From assembly GCA_003215545.1 (NCBI GenBank), contig QCKF01000008.1, positions 1-52,422 on the forward strand: 52,422 nucleotides of DNA. Direction: 5' to 3'. Source of the DNA: Prochlorococcus sp. AG-409-L14 (GTDB taxonomy: Bacteria > Cyanobacteriota > Cyanobacteriia > PCC-6307 > Cyanobiaceae). Positions 34,872-44,806 of the stretch are shown piece after piece (position 1 is the first letter of the stretch; every line of letters starts with the position of its first letter). Under the pieces are notes generated by a model, which saw only the letters and a program-made list of their open reading frames with translations, searched no databases and had not been told where the DNA came from. The position numbers and the translations under genes were made by a program.

Positions 34872-36239
34872 TTAGCCTAACGCTTGAAAGCGATCTGGGA
34901 GAACGTCATATCTCAGTAAGTCTTCTGGTTGCTCTCTACGCTGGACCAAATCTGCAGCTCCATTCTTCACTAAAACCACTGCAGGCTTTGGTATTCGATT
35001 GTAATTAGAACTCATAGATATATTGTAAGCTCCAGTACCAAATACAACCAAAGTATCACCACTTTTACATGGAGGAAGTTGAATATCTTTAATAAGAACA
35101 TCTCCAGATTCACAATGCTTGCCTGCAATTGTTACTTTCTGAGTAACTGAAGACAAAGGATAATCAGCCAAGCATGCTGTATATAGAGATTGATAAGTGA
35201 TAGGGCGGGGGTTATCACTCATGCCACCATCTACTGAAAGATAAGTTCTTATTCCAGGGATTTTTTTACTAGAACCAATCGTATAAAGCGTCAGTCCTGA
35301 TGTAGCAATAAGAGACCTCCCTGGCTCACACATCAATCTAGGAAGCTTAAGTTTCCTTGATTCACAAGCCTTTACGACGGAGTCAGATACGACTTTCACC
35401 CAAGCATCAATCGAGGGCGGATCATCAGACTCGATGTATCTGATTCCAAGACCCCCACCAACGTTCAAATCATTTACTGGATGGCCAATATCTCTTGACA
35501 ACTTGAGTACATCTGCCATGACAGAGGCAAGATCTCTATGAGGCTCTAATTCAAAAATCTGTGAACCAATATGCGCATGTAAACCTGTTAAATCTAAGAA
35601 TTTGAGTTTCTTAATATCAATCAGAATACGTTCTAATTCATCAAGATCAAAACCAAACTTGCTATCTAAATGACCTGTTCTTATATATTCATGCGTATGA
35701 CACTCTATACCAGGAGTGAAACGTAACATTATGCGAGCTGGCTTCTCTTTATTAGAGACTATTTTCTCTAGGCAATAGATGTCATGCTCATTATCAATAA
35801 CAATAGTAGTTCCATTCTTATAGGCAAGAGAGATCTCTCTATCAGATTTATTATTACCATGAAGAACAATATTTTTACTAGGTATACCAGCATTTAAAGC
35901 AGTTAATAATTCTCCCTCGGAGACAACATCTAGTCCAAAGCCTTCTGAGGAAACAATCTTACTTATAACTAGAGAACTATTTGCCTTTGATGCATATAGA
36001 GGCAATGAATTACCAGGATAGTATTTATTCAATGCAACTCTATAAGCCTTACATCCCGCCCTAATCGTGTCCTCATCAAGAACATATAATGGAGTCCCAT
36101 ATCTATATGCGAGTTCACTAAGGATGCAACCTGACAAAACCAATCTTCCATAGGAGTCAATATTGGTATTAAGTGGTGTTAGATTCCGATTAGGACTAGA
36201 AAAATCAAGTCCAGGCTGATATGCAAAGCTATTTGTCAT
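34872..36239 (-). CDS. lysA: Diaminopimelate decarboxylase LysA
   Basis: A 455-aa PLP enzyme of fold type III catalysing meso-diaminopimelate to lysine. PLP-binding Lys85 is in LYASKANSS; other blocks are HAHIGSQIFE, NVGGGLGIRY, LMCEPGRSLIATSG and the active-site Cys region GKHCESGDVL, then FGTGAYNISMSSNYN. Length normal with a short N-terminal extension. It appears to be the first gene of the minus-strand unit with cdaA, uppS, bioB, trhO and the acetyltransferase-like gene, and diverges from the rimI-like gene. Confidence 0.94.
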   Translation of the reverse strand: MTNSFAYQPGLDFSSPNRNLTPLNTNIDSYGRLVLSGCILSELAYRYGTPLYVLDEDTIRAGCKAYRVALNKYYPGNSLPLYASKANSSLVISKIVSSEGFGLDVVSEGELLTALNAGIPSKNIVLHGNNKSDREISLAYKNGTTIVIDNEHDIYCLEKIVSNKEKPARIMLRFTPGIECHTHEYIRTGHLDSKFGFDLDELERILIDIKKLKFLDLTGLHAHIGSQIFELEPHRDLASVMADVLKLSRDIGHPVNDLNVGGGLGIRYIESDDPPSIDAWVKVVSDSVVKACESRKLKLPRLMCEPGRSLIATSGLTLYTIGSSKKIPGIRTYLSVDGGMSDNPRPITYQSLYTACLADYPLSSVTQKVTIAGKHCESGDVLIKDIQLPPCKSGDTLVVFGTGAYNISMSSNYNRIPKPAVVLVKNGAADLVQRREQPEDLLRYDVLPDRFQALG

Positions 36240-36322
36240 GGAGATTTGAAATTGAAAAGTAGAAAAATTGAAACTAAACGCAGCTCAGGTTATAAAAAGC
36301 TTGCCATAACAGCCTCAAGGAT

Positions 36323-36784
36323 TTGCTCGAAACATCTCAATACAAAAAGGTTATCATTTTAAATATTAAGCATTTGAAGGAATGTCTGTCACTTGACCAA
36401 GCGACTCTTAAAGGCTTATGGAACGAAGAGCAATGGTCAAAAGAATTATTAGACCCTGGCAGAATTTGTTTAGGAATCTTTGAATCCAAAAAGCTAATTG
36501 CTTTGTGCTGTAGTTGGTTGGTTTTAGATGAGTTGCACCTAACCGCTATAGCTGTTCACCCAAAACATCGCAAAAAGGGGCTAGCAAGGCTAGTGCTTTC
36601 AGAAATGCTTAAAAAAGGAGAGCGACAAGGCGCAAAGCAAGCGACTTTAGAAGTCGAGCAATCAAACCTTGCTGCCTTAGCGTTATACAAAAAAGAAGGT
36701 TTCATTACTGCTGGCATAAGAAAGGCTTATTACAAGAACGGAAGTGACGCTGTTATTCAGTGGAAAAAATTAAATCAATCCTAA
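36323..36784 (+). CDS. rimI: RimI-type N-acetyltransferase
   Basis: A 153-aa GNAT protein like ribosomal-protein-S18-alanine acetyltransferase. The acetyl-CoA loop is HRKKGLARLVLSEML, preceded by LHLTAIAVHPKHR, with LEVEQSNLAALALYKKEGF as the characteristic RimI end block. It starts with TTG at 36323. True RimI in E. coli modifies S18; other relatives have wider substrates. Divergent from lysA across an 80-bp spacer. Confidence 0.8.
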   Translation: MLETSQYKKVIILNIKHLKECLSLDQATLKGLWNEEQWSKELLDPGRICLGIFESKKLIALCCSWLVLDELHLTAIAVHPKHRKKGLARLVLSEMLKKGERQGAKQATLEVEQSNLAALALYKKEGFITAGIRKAYYKNGSDAVIQWKKLNQS

Positions 36785-36978
36785 TTTCCCTAGCCTAAAA
36801 ACTGCTTCAGTACGGCTTACCGGCCTGAAAAACAATTAAAACAATGTTCTTTTTAGCACTTTATTAGCTTTAGTCTCCATTTAACCCCTTCGAAAAAGGG
36901 ATGTAAGTAAAAGCCAGGTTAACCAACAAACAAATGACAACCCTGATAAATTAGGCATACATGCACGTGGCCTTGACC

Positions 36979-39552
36979 ATGTTCGAGAGGTTTACCGAGA
37001 AGGCGATAAAAGTGATCATGCTTGCCCAAGAAGAGGCAAGGCGACTAGGTCATAACTTCGTAGGTACTGAACAAATCCTTCTAGGTCTAATTGGAGAAGG
37101 TACAGGTGTAGCTGCAAAGGTTCTCAAATCTATGGGAGTGAACCTTAAAGATGCCAGAATAGAAGTAGAAAAAATCATTGGGCGTGGCTCTGGTTTTGTT
37201 GCAGTAGAAATACCTTTTACTCCTAGAGCAAAAAGAGTTCTCGAACTTTCGCTTGAAGAAGCTAGGCAACTTGGTCACAACTACATCGGAACAGAACATC
37301 TTTTGCTAGGTCTAATCCGAGAAGGTGAAGGAGTTGCTGCTCGTGTTCTTGAAAACTTAGGGGTTGACCTAACAAAAGTCAGAACCCAAGTAATTCGGAT
37401 GCTTGGGGAAACGGCTGAAGTATCAGCTGGCGGTGGGAATGGGAAAGGTTCCTTAAAAACAGCAACACTCGATGAATTTGGAACAAACCTCACAAAACTT
37501 GCAAGCGAATCAAAACTAGATCCAGTAGTAGGAAGACAAAATGAAATAGACAGGGTTATTCAAATACTCGGTAGGCGCACCAAAAACAATCCTGTTCTAA
37601 TTGGTGAACCAGGTGTTGGAAAAACTGCAATTGCAGAAGGCTTGGCACAAAGAATTCAACAAGGAGATATTCCAGACATACTTGAAGAAAAAAGAGTTTT
37701 AACTCTAGACATAGGATTATTAGTAGCAGGAACTAAATATCGAGGTGAATTCGAAGAAAGACTCAAAAAGATCATGGAAGAGATTAAGTCAGCTGGAAAT
37801 GTAATTCTTGTAATTGATGAAGTACATACACTTATTGGAGCTGGAGCAGCAGAAGGAGCTATTGATGCTGCAAATATACTTAAACCTGCGCTAGCCAGAG
37901 GAGAACTTCAATGCATAGGAGCTACAACATTAGATGAATATAGAAAACACATTGAGAGAGATGCAGCTTTAGAAAGAAGGTTCCAACCAGTAATGATTGG
38001 AGAGCCTTCCATAGAAGATACTATTGAAATTCTAAAAGGCCTTAGAGAACGTTATGAACAACATCACAGGTTAAAAATCACCGATGAAGCACTTGAAGCA
38101 GCAGCAAATTTAGGCGACAGGTATATATCTGATCGTTTCTTGCCAGATAAAGCTATAGATCTAATAGATGAAGCAGGCAGCAGGGTACGTTTACTAAATT
38201 CCAAGCTACCACCTGAAGCAAAAGAAGTAGATAAAGAGCTACGTAAAGTAGAAAAAGAAAAAGAAGAAGCAGTAAGAGGGCAAGACTTCACTCAGGCAGG
38301 TGAACTAAGAGAAAAGGAAGTAGCCCTAAAGGACAAAATAAGATCACTTCTACAAAATAGTCGTATTAACAAAGAAGAAAAATCTGGAGATATGCAAGAA
38401 ACTACCTCAACAAATAAAGATGGGGATTTAAAACCTGAAGACAATAAACAACTAAATAGCAATCTCCCCGGCACAACCACCCCCCTAGTCAATGAAGAAG
38501 ATATCGCGCATATAGTTGCATCCTGGACAGGAGTTCCAGTACAAAAACTTACTGAAAGTGAGTCCGTGAAACTACTAAATATGGAAGATACTCTCCATCA
38601 AAGATTAATAGGACAAGACGAGGCTGTTAAATCTGTTTCCAGAGCAATTAGACGAGCAAGAGTTGGGCTGAAAAATCCAAATAGACCAATAGCAAGCTTT
38701 ATATTTTCTGGCCCTACAGGAGTAGGAAAGACTGAACTCACCAAAGCGCTTGCAACATATTTCTTTGGAAGTGAAGAGGCAATGATTCGACTAGATATGT
38801 CAGAATTTATGGAAAGACATACTGTTAGTAAATTAATTGGTTCACCTCCAGGCTATGTAGGTTTCAATGAAGGGGGACAACTTACAGAGGCTGTTAGGAG
38901 AAGACCTTATACAGTGGTTTTGTTTGATGAGATTGAAAAAGCACACCCTGATGTATTTAACTTACTTCTCCAATTACTTGAAGATGGAAGACTAACAGAT
39001 TCGAAAGGTAGGACAGTTGACTTTAAAAACACCCTGATAATTATGACTTCAAATATAGGTTCAAAAGTCATTGAAAAAGGTGGCGGTGGACTTGGCTTTG
39101 AATTTTCTGGCGAAAACCAGGAAGATAGTCAATATAATAGAATAAGATCCTTAGTTAATGAAGAATTAAAGCAATACTTCCGGCCTGAATTCTTAAACCG
39201 ATTAGATGAAATCATAGTCTTCAGGCAACTAACAAGAAACGAAGTTAAGGATATTGCCGAAATTATGCTTAAGGAAGTCTTCGCACGAATTCAAGATAAA
39301 GGTATTGTTTTATCTGTATCAGATTCATTTAAAGAAAGACTTGTAGAAGAAGGCTATAACCCTTCATATGGCGCCAGACCACTAAGACGAGCAGTAATGC
39401 GATTATTAGAAGACAGTCTCGCAGAAGAAGTGCTTTCAGGGAGAATCAAAGAAGGAGATGAGGCAGTTGTAGATGTAGATGAGAACAAACAAATTGTAGT
39501 CCGAAGTGTAAAGAATCAATCAACACCTGAACTTGCGAGTGCAGGTGTCTGA
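36979..39552 (+). CDS. clpC: ATP-dependent Clp protease ATP-binding subunit ClpC
   Basis: A Hsp100 unfoldase that feeds the ClpP protease. I choose the ATG at 36979 ([12 protein letters not shown], 857 aa), the usual ClpC N-terminus; an ATG at 36961 would add six residues. Two Clp N repeats ([22 protein letters not shown]), then NBD1 with [15 protein letters not shown] and [19 protein letters not shown], a middle coiled-coil domain (UVR-like [20 protein letters not shown]), and NBD2 with [15 protein letters not shown] and [15 protein letters not shown]. Length and domains are complete. The next gene follows at 33 bp. Confidence 0.96.
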   Translation: MFERFTEKAIKVIMLAQEEARRLGHNFVGTEQILLGLIGEGTGVAAKVLKSMGVNLKDARIEVEKIIGRGSGFVAVEIPFTPRAKRVLELSLEEARQLGHNYIGTEHLLLGLIREGEGVAARVLENLGVDLTKVRTQVIRMLGETAEVSAGGGNGKGSLKTATLDEFGTNLTKLASESKLDPVVGRQNEIDRVIQILGRRTKNNPVLIGEPGVGKTAIAEGLAQRIQQGDIPDILEEKRVLTLDIGLLVAGTKYRGEFEERLKKIMEEIKSAGNVILVIDEVHTLIGAGAAEGAIDAANILKPALARGELQCIGATTLDEYRKHIERDAALERRFQPVMIGEPSIEDTIEILKGLRERYEQHHRLKITDEALEAAANLGDRYISDRFLPDKAIDLIDEAGSRVRLLNSKLPPEAKEVDKELRKVEKEKEEAVRGQDFTQAGELREKEVALKDKIRSLLQNSRINKEEKSGDMQETTSTNKDGDLKPEDNKQLNSNLPGTTTPLVNEEDIAHIVASWTGVPVQKLTESESVKLLNMEDTLHQRLIGQDEAVKSVSRAIRRARVGLKNPNRPIASFIFSGPTGVGKTELTKALATYFFGSEEAMIRLDMSEFMERHTVSKLIGSPPGYVGFNEGGQLTEAVRRRPYTVVLFDEIEKAHPDVFNLLLQLLEDGRLTDSKGRTVDFKNTLIIMTSNIGSKVIEKGGGGLGFEFSGENQEDSQYNRIRSLVNEELKQYFRPEFLNRLDEIIVFRQLTRNEVKDIAEIMLKEVFARIQDKGIVLSVSDSFKERLVEEGYNPSYGARPLRRAVMRLLEDSLAEEVLSGRIKEGDEAVVDVDENKQIVVRSVKNQSTPELASAGV

Positions 39553-39585
39553 ACTAGGAGTAATAAATACCACAAGACATAACAT

Positions 39586-40716
39586 ATGAATAATATTCCT
39601 CTAAATCATTTGATAGCGCCTAAAAAGGTTATACGTGGACCACGTGCCTGGAAAGAAGGACTTGAATTAATACCAGGAATCACAACAAAGCCCCTATTAC
39701 TAGGGAAAAGCAGTGCAACATCAATCCTAAGAAAAAAAATATACAATGATATAACTAATCAGACAGGAAATGTTATATTTAATGAACTAAAGTATGGATG
39801 TTGTGAATATGATCTTCAACGTATCCAAAATACTATTTTGAATAGAAATTGTGATGGGATAATAGCAGCAGGTGGCGGAAAAGTTATGGATTCAGGGAAA
39901 CTTATAGCGAATAGACTTGGTATTCCATGTATAACAATTCCTTTAAGCGCAGCCACCTGCGCTGGCTGGACAGCATTGTCAAACATTTATTCAGAGGAAG
40001 GAGCTTTTATAAAGGATATAGAGCTAAATCAATGCCCTGATCTTTTAGTTTTTGATCACAAATTCATTAGTCAAGCACCAACGCGAACTTTGGCCAGTGG
40101 TATTGCCGATGCATTAGCAAAATGGTATGAATCCTCCTTTAGCAGTGGAAATAGTGAAGATGGATTAGTACAACAGGCTGTGCAAATGGCTAGAGTACTA
40201 AGAGATCAACTTCTAATTGATGGATTAAAAGGTTATAAAAAAAACACAACTAAGTCCTGGGTCAAGGTCGCAGAAGGCTGTGGTCTAACAGCCGGACTAA
40301 TAGGGGGGATAGGAGGCTCAGAATGTAGAAGCGCAATAGCCCATGCACTTCACAACGGGCTAACGCAGATAGGGAGCAAGCAACAAGCACTCCATGGAGA
40401 GCTTGTTGGTTTTGGTGTACTAGTACAATTATATCTGGAAGAGTTGATAACAAACAATAAGCTTGCAAAACAATCCAGATTGCAACTTCTTCCATACATG
40501 AAGCAACTGCAACTACCAACATGCCTAGAAGATCTTGGATTAGCCAAGATGTCTATTCAGGAACTCAGAGTGGTCTGTGATTTTGCAATAGAAAATTATC
40601 AAAAAGCTAGCATATATAGAAATGAAATCACATCTAGCAAACTACTAGAAGCCTTAATTTTTACTTCTGAAGAATCTAAATTTATAGAACAAAAAAATTA
40701 CATTTCCCATAAATAA
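39586..40716 (+). CDS. Iron-containing (glycerol dehydrogenase-like) alcohol dehydrogenase
   Basis: A 376-aa GldA-like member of the group III metal-dependent dehydrogenases. The NAD-binding GGG motif is IIAAGGGKVMDSGKL, followed by CITIPLSAATCAGWTA. Metal ligands: Asp in SGIADALAKWYE, His in RSAIAHALHNGLTQ and His in QALHGELVGFG. True glycerol dehydrogenase and sn-glycerol-1-phosphate dehydrogenase are near relatives; cofactor use and substrate are not settled. It is followed after two bases by the alpha/beta hydrolase, so the three-gene string is likely one unit. Confidence 0.8.
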   Translation: MNNIPLNHLIAPKKVIRGPRAWKEGLELIPGITTKPLLLGKSSATSILRKKIYNDITNQTGNVIFNELKYGCCEYDLQRIQNTILNRNCDGIIAAGGGKVMDSGKLIANRLGIPCITIPLSAATCAGWTALSNIYSEEGAFIKDIELNQCPDLLVFDHKFISQAPTRTLASGIADALAKWYESSFSSGNSEDGLVQQAVQMARVLRDQLLIDGLKGYKKNTTKSWVKVAEGCGLTAGLIGGIGGSECRSAIAHALHNGLTQIGSKQQALHGELVGFGVLVQLYLEELITNNKLAKQSRLQLLPYMKQLQLPTCLEDLGLAKMSIQELRVVCDFAIENYQKASIYRNEITSSKLLEALIFTSEESKFIEQKNYISHK

Positions 40717-40718
40717 CT

Positions 40719-41624
40719 TTGGATTACATCTCTAATCATGATTCTATAGAAAAGAATATTCTAAATGGTTTAAAGGGTAATATACTTGACGAACAAGCAC
40801 GCAATCTTGCTAACAATGTTGAATGGTGGAATTTAAAAGTCTACCCTCAAGAAAACTTTAGAGAATACCCAATATGCATTTTAGGCAATGGAGAACCCAT
40901 CCTTCTATTACACGGTTTTGACAGTAATTTTCTTGAATTTAGAAGACTTGCACCTCTACTTAGTAAAGAATATAAAGTCTTTATACCTGACTTGTTTGGC
41001 TTTGGGTTCTCTCCAAGACCCAATAGTGTTGAATACGGAAAAGAAACACTCATACACCACTTAGAAGAGATTTTAGAAAGAATCACAACTTCTATAAAGT
41101 CACCTATTGGCATCATTGGAGCCTCTATGGGTGGTGCTATTGCAATGGAACTTGCCAGAAAAAACCCTAATAAGATTTCAAAACTACTTTTACTTGCACC
41201 CGCAGGTCTTACTGGAAAGCCAATGGCTGTTCCAGCAATACTTGATCAACTTGGAGTTTGGTTTTTAAGTAGAAATTTTGTTCGAAAAAGTTTATGCAAG
41301 CAAGCATTTGCCAACCCACAAAAAAGCGTTGGCCCTAAAGAAGAACAAATAGCCTCTATACATCTTAGTGTTCCAGGCTGGGGCAGATCACTCGCTGCAT
41401 TTGCCAGAAGTGGTGGCTTAGCAGGCTGCGGAACTCCTCTGCCATCTGTCCCAATCCATAGCATATGGGGGGCAAATGACAGAATAATGAAAGGTATTCA
41501 AAAACAAGAATCTCTTTCACTGTTAAATCCATACTTTGAAGAAATAAATAATTGTGGGCACTTACCTCATCTTGATAATCCAGAATTCGTTGCAAAACGC
41601 TGGAATCAAAAGTTCCCCCTATGA
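40719..41624 (+). CDS. Alpha/beta hydrolase
   Basis: A 301-aa hydrolase with the full triad: oxyanion HGFDSNFLEFR, nucleophile GASMGGAIAM (Ser), acid in SIWGANDRI and His in NCGHLPHLDNPE. The cap region between them (about 165-235) is helical. The N-terminal EYPICILGNGEPILLLHG is typical for epoxide hydrolase / C-C hydrolase-type proteins. Substrate unknown. The start is TTG at 40719, two bases after the previous stop; it ends next to the ATG of the DUF2993 gene. Confidence 0.82.
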   Translation: MDYISNHDSIEKNILNGLKGNILDEQARNLANNVEWWNLKVYPQENFREYPICILGNGEPILLLHGFDSNFLEFRRLAPLLSKEYKVFIPDLFGFGFSPRPNSVEYGKETLIHHLEEILERITTSIKSPIGIIGASMGGAIAMELARKNPNKISKLLLLAPAGLTGKPMAVPAILDQLGVWFLSRNFVRKSLCKQAFANPQKSVGPKEEQIASIHLSVPGWGRSLAAFARSGGLAGCGTPLPSVPIHSIWGANDRIMKGIQKQESLSLLNPYFEEINNCGHLPHLDNPEFVAKRWNQKFPL

Positions 41625-42260
41625 ATGAAGAAAATAATATTCAAAAATCCAAGTATTATAAAGGCTATTTTAGAAAAAAGTCTTAGCATATGGATTAAAA
41701 GCAAATGCAGCGAGATTAGCAACTTAAAACTGAAATTAAAAGGAGATACAACTCAAATATTACTTGGAAATATCAATTCTGTAGAAATCCAAGCACATGA
41801 CATCGAATTCAATGATATAAGAATAAAATATACAGAATTATCTACAGGGGAAATTAATTTACAATTAAATCTTGCAACATTAAATATAGATCTTAAAAAT
41901 TCATGCACTTTACATGGTTCAATAGTGTTAACAAATGATGATATTGAACAAACTCTGGCATCAGATAAATGGAAACAACTTAGGGAAAGTTTGACAAGAA
42001 GTCTTATAGGGGAAAGTAAAGTATCAGCAATTTTTTTTAAAGGCGATAATTTAATAATACGTACCAATAGCAAAAAAAATCTCGAGGGGGAAATTTTTCT
42101 ATTTAAAATGAAAAATAATTCGAATGATTTATTAATATACTCTGAGATTAGTAAGAGCAAGTTCACCTTGCCCATAGACACTAATATCGCTATCAGTGAT
42201 TTAAAAATCCAAAATGGAGAATTAATCTTTACATTTAACTCAAAACTAAAAGAAAGCTAA
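41625..42260 (+). CDS. DUF2993 protein (lipid-binding LmeA-like), 211 aa
   Basis: The sequence shows a DUF2993/LmeA-like pattern: ILEKSLSIWIKSKCSEISNL, then LKLKGDTTQILLGNINSVEI, HDIEFNDIRI and the repeated beta strands ending NGELIFTFNSKLKES. The Mycobacterium member LmeA binds phosphoinositides and acts on mannoglycolipid growth; the fold is a lipid-binding beta structure. No signal or helix is seen. It begins the base after the hydrolase stop, hence translational coupling. Its cellular lipid partner in cyanobacteria is unknown; the lipid link is inference. Confidence 0.65.
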   Translation: MKKIIFKNPSIIKAILEKSLSIWIKSKCSEISNLKLKLKGDTTQILLGNINSVEIQAHDIEFNDIRIKYTELSTGEINLQLNLATLNIDLKNSCTLHGSIVLTNDDIEQTLASDKWKQLRESLTRSLIGESKVSAIFFKGDNLIIRTNSKKNLEGEIFLFKMKNNSNDLLIYSEISKSKFTLPIDTNIAISDLKIQNGELIFTFNSKLKES

Positions 42261-42261
42261 G

Positions 42262-43143
42262 TCAGCTCCCTAAAAAAGTTGTTGTAAGGATAACTGCATA
42301 ATAAACAACTGCAGGAGTAAAAAGATAACTATCTATTCTGTCAAGAATACCACCATGACCTGGGATCACATCTCCAGAATCCTTTACGCCTGCATTCCTT
42401 TTCATCATTGACTCAGTGAGATCACCAACCAAGGCGAATAAAGCTACTAGTGCGCCTAAGAGTGCGCCAAGAAAAAAACCAAGTTGAGATTCTAAAAAAT
42501 GTCCAAAAACTGCGCCTACAACCATTGCACTAAAAACACCGCCTACAGCCCCTTCTATTGTTTTGCCTGGCGAAATAGGAGAGAGAGAATGTTTACCGAA
42601 CAATCGCCCAAAACAATAAGAACCTATATCACTAGCAACAATCATCAGGCAAGCTATAAGAGTGATTATCATCCCAAAAGAAAATATTCCACCTAAAGCA
42701 CCTGGAACTAATTGGCCACCATCGAAAGGATCAATATAATTTAAGTTTCTAAGTTTTAACCAATGACTTGGGAGAAAACCTAAATAAAACATTCCGAAAA
42801 TTGAAGCTGCAATATCTGCAATAGAACCTGTAACGGGCTGAAGTAGTAACCATCCACATATGGCAGCACCAGAAAGAGGTAAAACAGCAGCAGATAAATC
42901 AGAAGACAAACCGCCATTCCCTGACCACTGAGTACTTAGAAGTAATAGCTGACAGAACACTAAAGTCGTTTTAGTGGCAGGCCTAATACCAGTGGACTGG
43001 GCCATACGGAAAAATTCGAGCAGTCCAAGATGCACAATTATTCCAAGTGCCAAGGTGAACCACCATCCACCCAAGCCGACAACCAATAATCCAAAGGCAC
43101 CAGCAGCAAGGCCACTCCTAAGGCGTTTGAAAGGAAAACCCAA
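42262..43143 (-). CDS. cdsA: Phosphatidate cytidylyltransferase CdsA
   Basis: A 293-aa integral membrane enzyme making CDP-diacylglycerol from phosphatidate and CTP for phosphatidylglycerol synthesis. At least seven hydrophobic segments. The family signature is SDIGSYCFGRLFGKHSLSPI with PGKTIEGAVGG, then LVGDLTESMMKRNAGVKDSG and the PGHGGILDRIDS ending. Length normal. Convergent with the hydrolase/DUF2993 string (1-bp gap to its end). Confidence 0.93.
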   Translation of the reverse strand: MGFPFKRLRSGLAAGAFGLLVVGLGGWWFTLALGIIVHLGLLEFFRMAQSTGIRPATKTTLVFCQLLLLSTQWSGNGGLSSDLSAAVLPLSGAAICGWLLLQPVTGSIADIAASIFGMFYLGFLPSHWLKLRNLNYIDPFDGGQLVPGALGGIFSFGMIITLIACLMIVASDIGSYCFGRLFGKHSLSPISPGKTIEGAVGGVFSAMVVGAVFGHFLESQLGFFLGALLGALVALFALVGDLTESMMKRNAGVKDSGDVIPGHGGILDRIDSYLFTPAVVYYAVILTTTFLGS

Positions 43144-43321
43144 GTCCAGCGAAATAGATAACTAATCAATTATTAGCGCCTTAGCATTAGAAACTTTATA
43201 AAGTTAATTTTATATTTAACATATATTTTTACAGGTATAAAAGAAGCGTGGTCAACATATGCAGCTATTAGCAAAATATCTTTCTATTCTTTGCCCATTC
43301 TTTAACTAGAGCCACATATCA

Positions 43322-44719
43322 CTAGTTAACAACTCTGACATAAGAGGGGATTTGATCAGGCCAAAGCTTTTTCTGCTCTAAAAGCCATTTCACTCTTCTT
43401 TCATCGAAGATCTCCCCTGGTATAACAAGAGGTATACCAGGGGGATAAGGGCAAATCATCCTAGAAGAAACCCTATGAACTGCATCACTTAAATGTACTA
43501 GCTCAAAATTCTCATTCCAAGCAGATCCAACATCAATAGGAATTAGAGTCAAAGAGGGAAAAGGTGGCTTTAGGAAATTAGGAAAAGAATCTAAAATCGA
43601 ATAACCAGAAATGAATTCATGCCAAGCTTTCTTCATATCACCTACCAAACCTTTATGTTTAGAAAATCCAAGACAAAATGTTAATGAGCCCGGTTCAGGA
43701 AGTTCCCCATAAATTCCTCTAAGAATCAATTTCTTATCTGCTTCCAAACCACTAACCCCAACTGAAGCTGTATTAAGAATAAGTTTCAAAGGATCCTGAT
43801 TTTTTAATAAAGGCAAGCCACATTTCACTAAGCTAGAATAAATTTGTCTAGCTTCATATATTCTTTTTTTTAATTTTTTTTGCCCAGTAGGGTTATGTAA
43901 TTCAGAGATAGCTGATTCGCAAGAAGCTAGAAAAAGGGCACTAGGGCTTGTTGTTTGCAGTAAGCTAATATTTTTTTCAATACGTTCAGTATCTACGCGA
44001 TCACCATTTAACCAAAGGGCAGAAGTCTGAACCAATCCTGATGCTGATTTATGTAATGAATGTACTACTAAATCAGCTCCTGAAAGTAAGGCTGAGCGAG
44101 GCAAATTTAAATTAATATCAATCGAAAAATGTGCCCCATGAGCCTCATCAACAAGTACTGGCCAATTACACCTGTGAAATTGATTAACAATAGGTTTTAA
44201 ATCGACTGCATATCCCTGATAAGTAGGATTTACAAGTACAACAGCAGCAATCTTTATTTTTTTTTGTCTGATATCAGAAATAATAGAATTTATCCAATCC
44301 TCATCTGGAGGAAGAAGGTGGCCAGTCTCTTCCATAAAAGGGATATCAAATAAAACTGGTTTTATTTGGCCAATAATGCATGCATTAATAATACTTCTAT
44401 GAATATTCCTGGGCATCAAAACACACTCATTAGGTCTTGCAAGTGACAAAAGTGCTGCTTGTAAAAGGCCTGTAGCTCCATTAACTCCATACCAGACTTT
44501 ATTGAGTCCTACCAATTCAGCACTTCGCCTTTGGCTTAATGCAACAGCTCCATCCTTTTCCAGTGGGCCTCCCAAGCCAGGCAGTTCTGGCAAATCCCAA
44601 ATACCTGCCCGTCGACGCAGAAGATCTTTGAGGTCTTTAGGGAGAGCATTGCCTCGTCCGTGGGAGGGTAAAAAAAGGCAACGTCTAGTTTTACTAATAA
44701 GGAAGTTAGAAATACTCAT
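43322..44719 (-). CDS. Orn/Lys/Arg decarboxylase family PLP enzyme
   Basis: I choose the ATG at 44719 (465 aa, MSISNFLISKTRRC) because an earlier start at 44824 overlaps the divergent kinase gene. PLP lysine lies in VVHSLHKSASGLVQTSALWL; earlier blocks are RRRAGIWDLPELPGLGGPLE, WYGVNGATGLLQAALL, VLVDEAHGAHF and the terminal YPPGIPLVIPGE. This matches the Orn/Lys/Arg decarboxylase major domain found in cyanobacteria. The substrate (arginine or lysine being likely) and product (agmatine, cadaverine) are not settled by sequence. The short wing domain of larger bacterial inducible enzymes is absent. Confidence 0.82.
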   Translation of the reverse strand: MSISNFLISKTRRCLFLPSHGRGNALPKDLKDLLRRRAGIWDLPELPGLGGPLEKDGAVALSQRRSAELVGLNKVWYGVNGATGLLQAALLSLARPNECVLMPRNIHRSIINACIIGQIKPVLFDIPFMEETGHLLPPDEDWINSIISDIRQKKIKIAAVVLVNPTYQGYAVDLKPIVNQFHRCNWPVLVDEAHGAHFSIDINLNLPRSALLSGADLVVHSLHKSASGLVQTSALWLNGDRVDTERIEKNISLLQTTSPSALFLASCESAISELHNPTGQKKLKKRIYEARQIYSSLVKCGLPLLKNQDPLKLILNTASVGVSGLEADKKLILRGIYGELPEPGSLTFCLGFSKHKGLVGDMKKAWHEFISGYSILDSFPNFLKPPFPSLTLIPIDVGSAWNENFELVHLSDAVHRVSSRMICPYPPGIPLVIPGEIFDERRVKWLLEQKKLWPDQIPSYVRVVN

Positions 44720-44806
44720 GGAAGCATTTGGTTTTCTAGAGTCTTGGTATGGAAGAACTAAAAGAATTTCTTTGATGAGTCTAAAAACAATGCTTGTGCA
44801 GGACAA

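Noticed and set aside
36961-36978. Six extra codons of ClpC from the first ATG
   Set aside because: ClpC proteins normally begin [11 protein letters not shown] at the second ATG.
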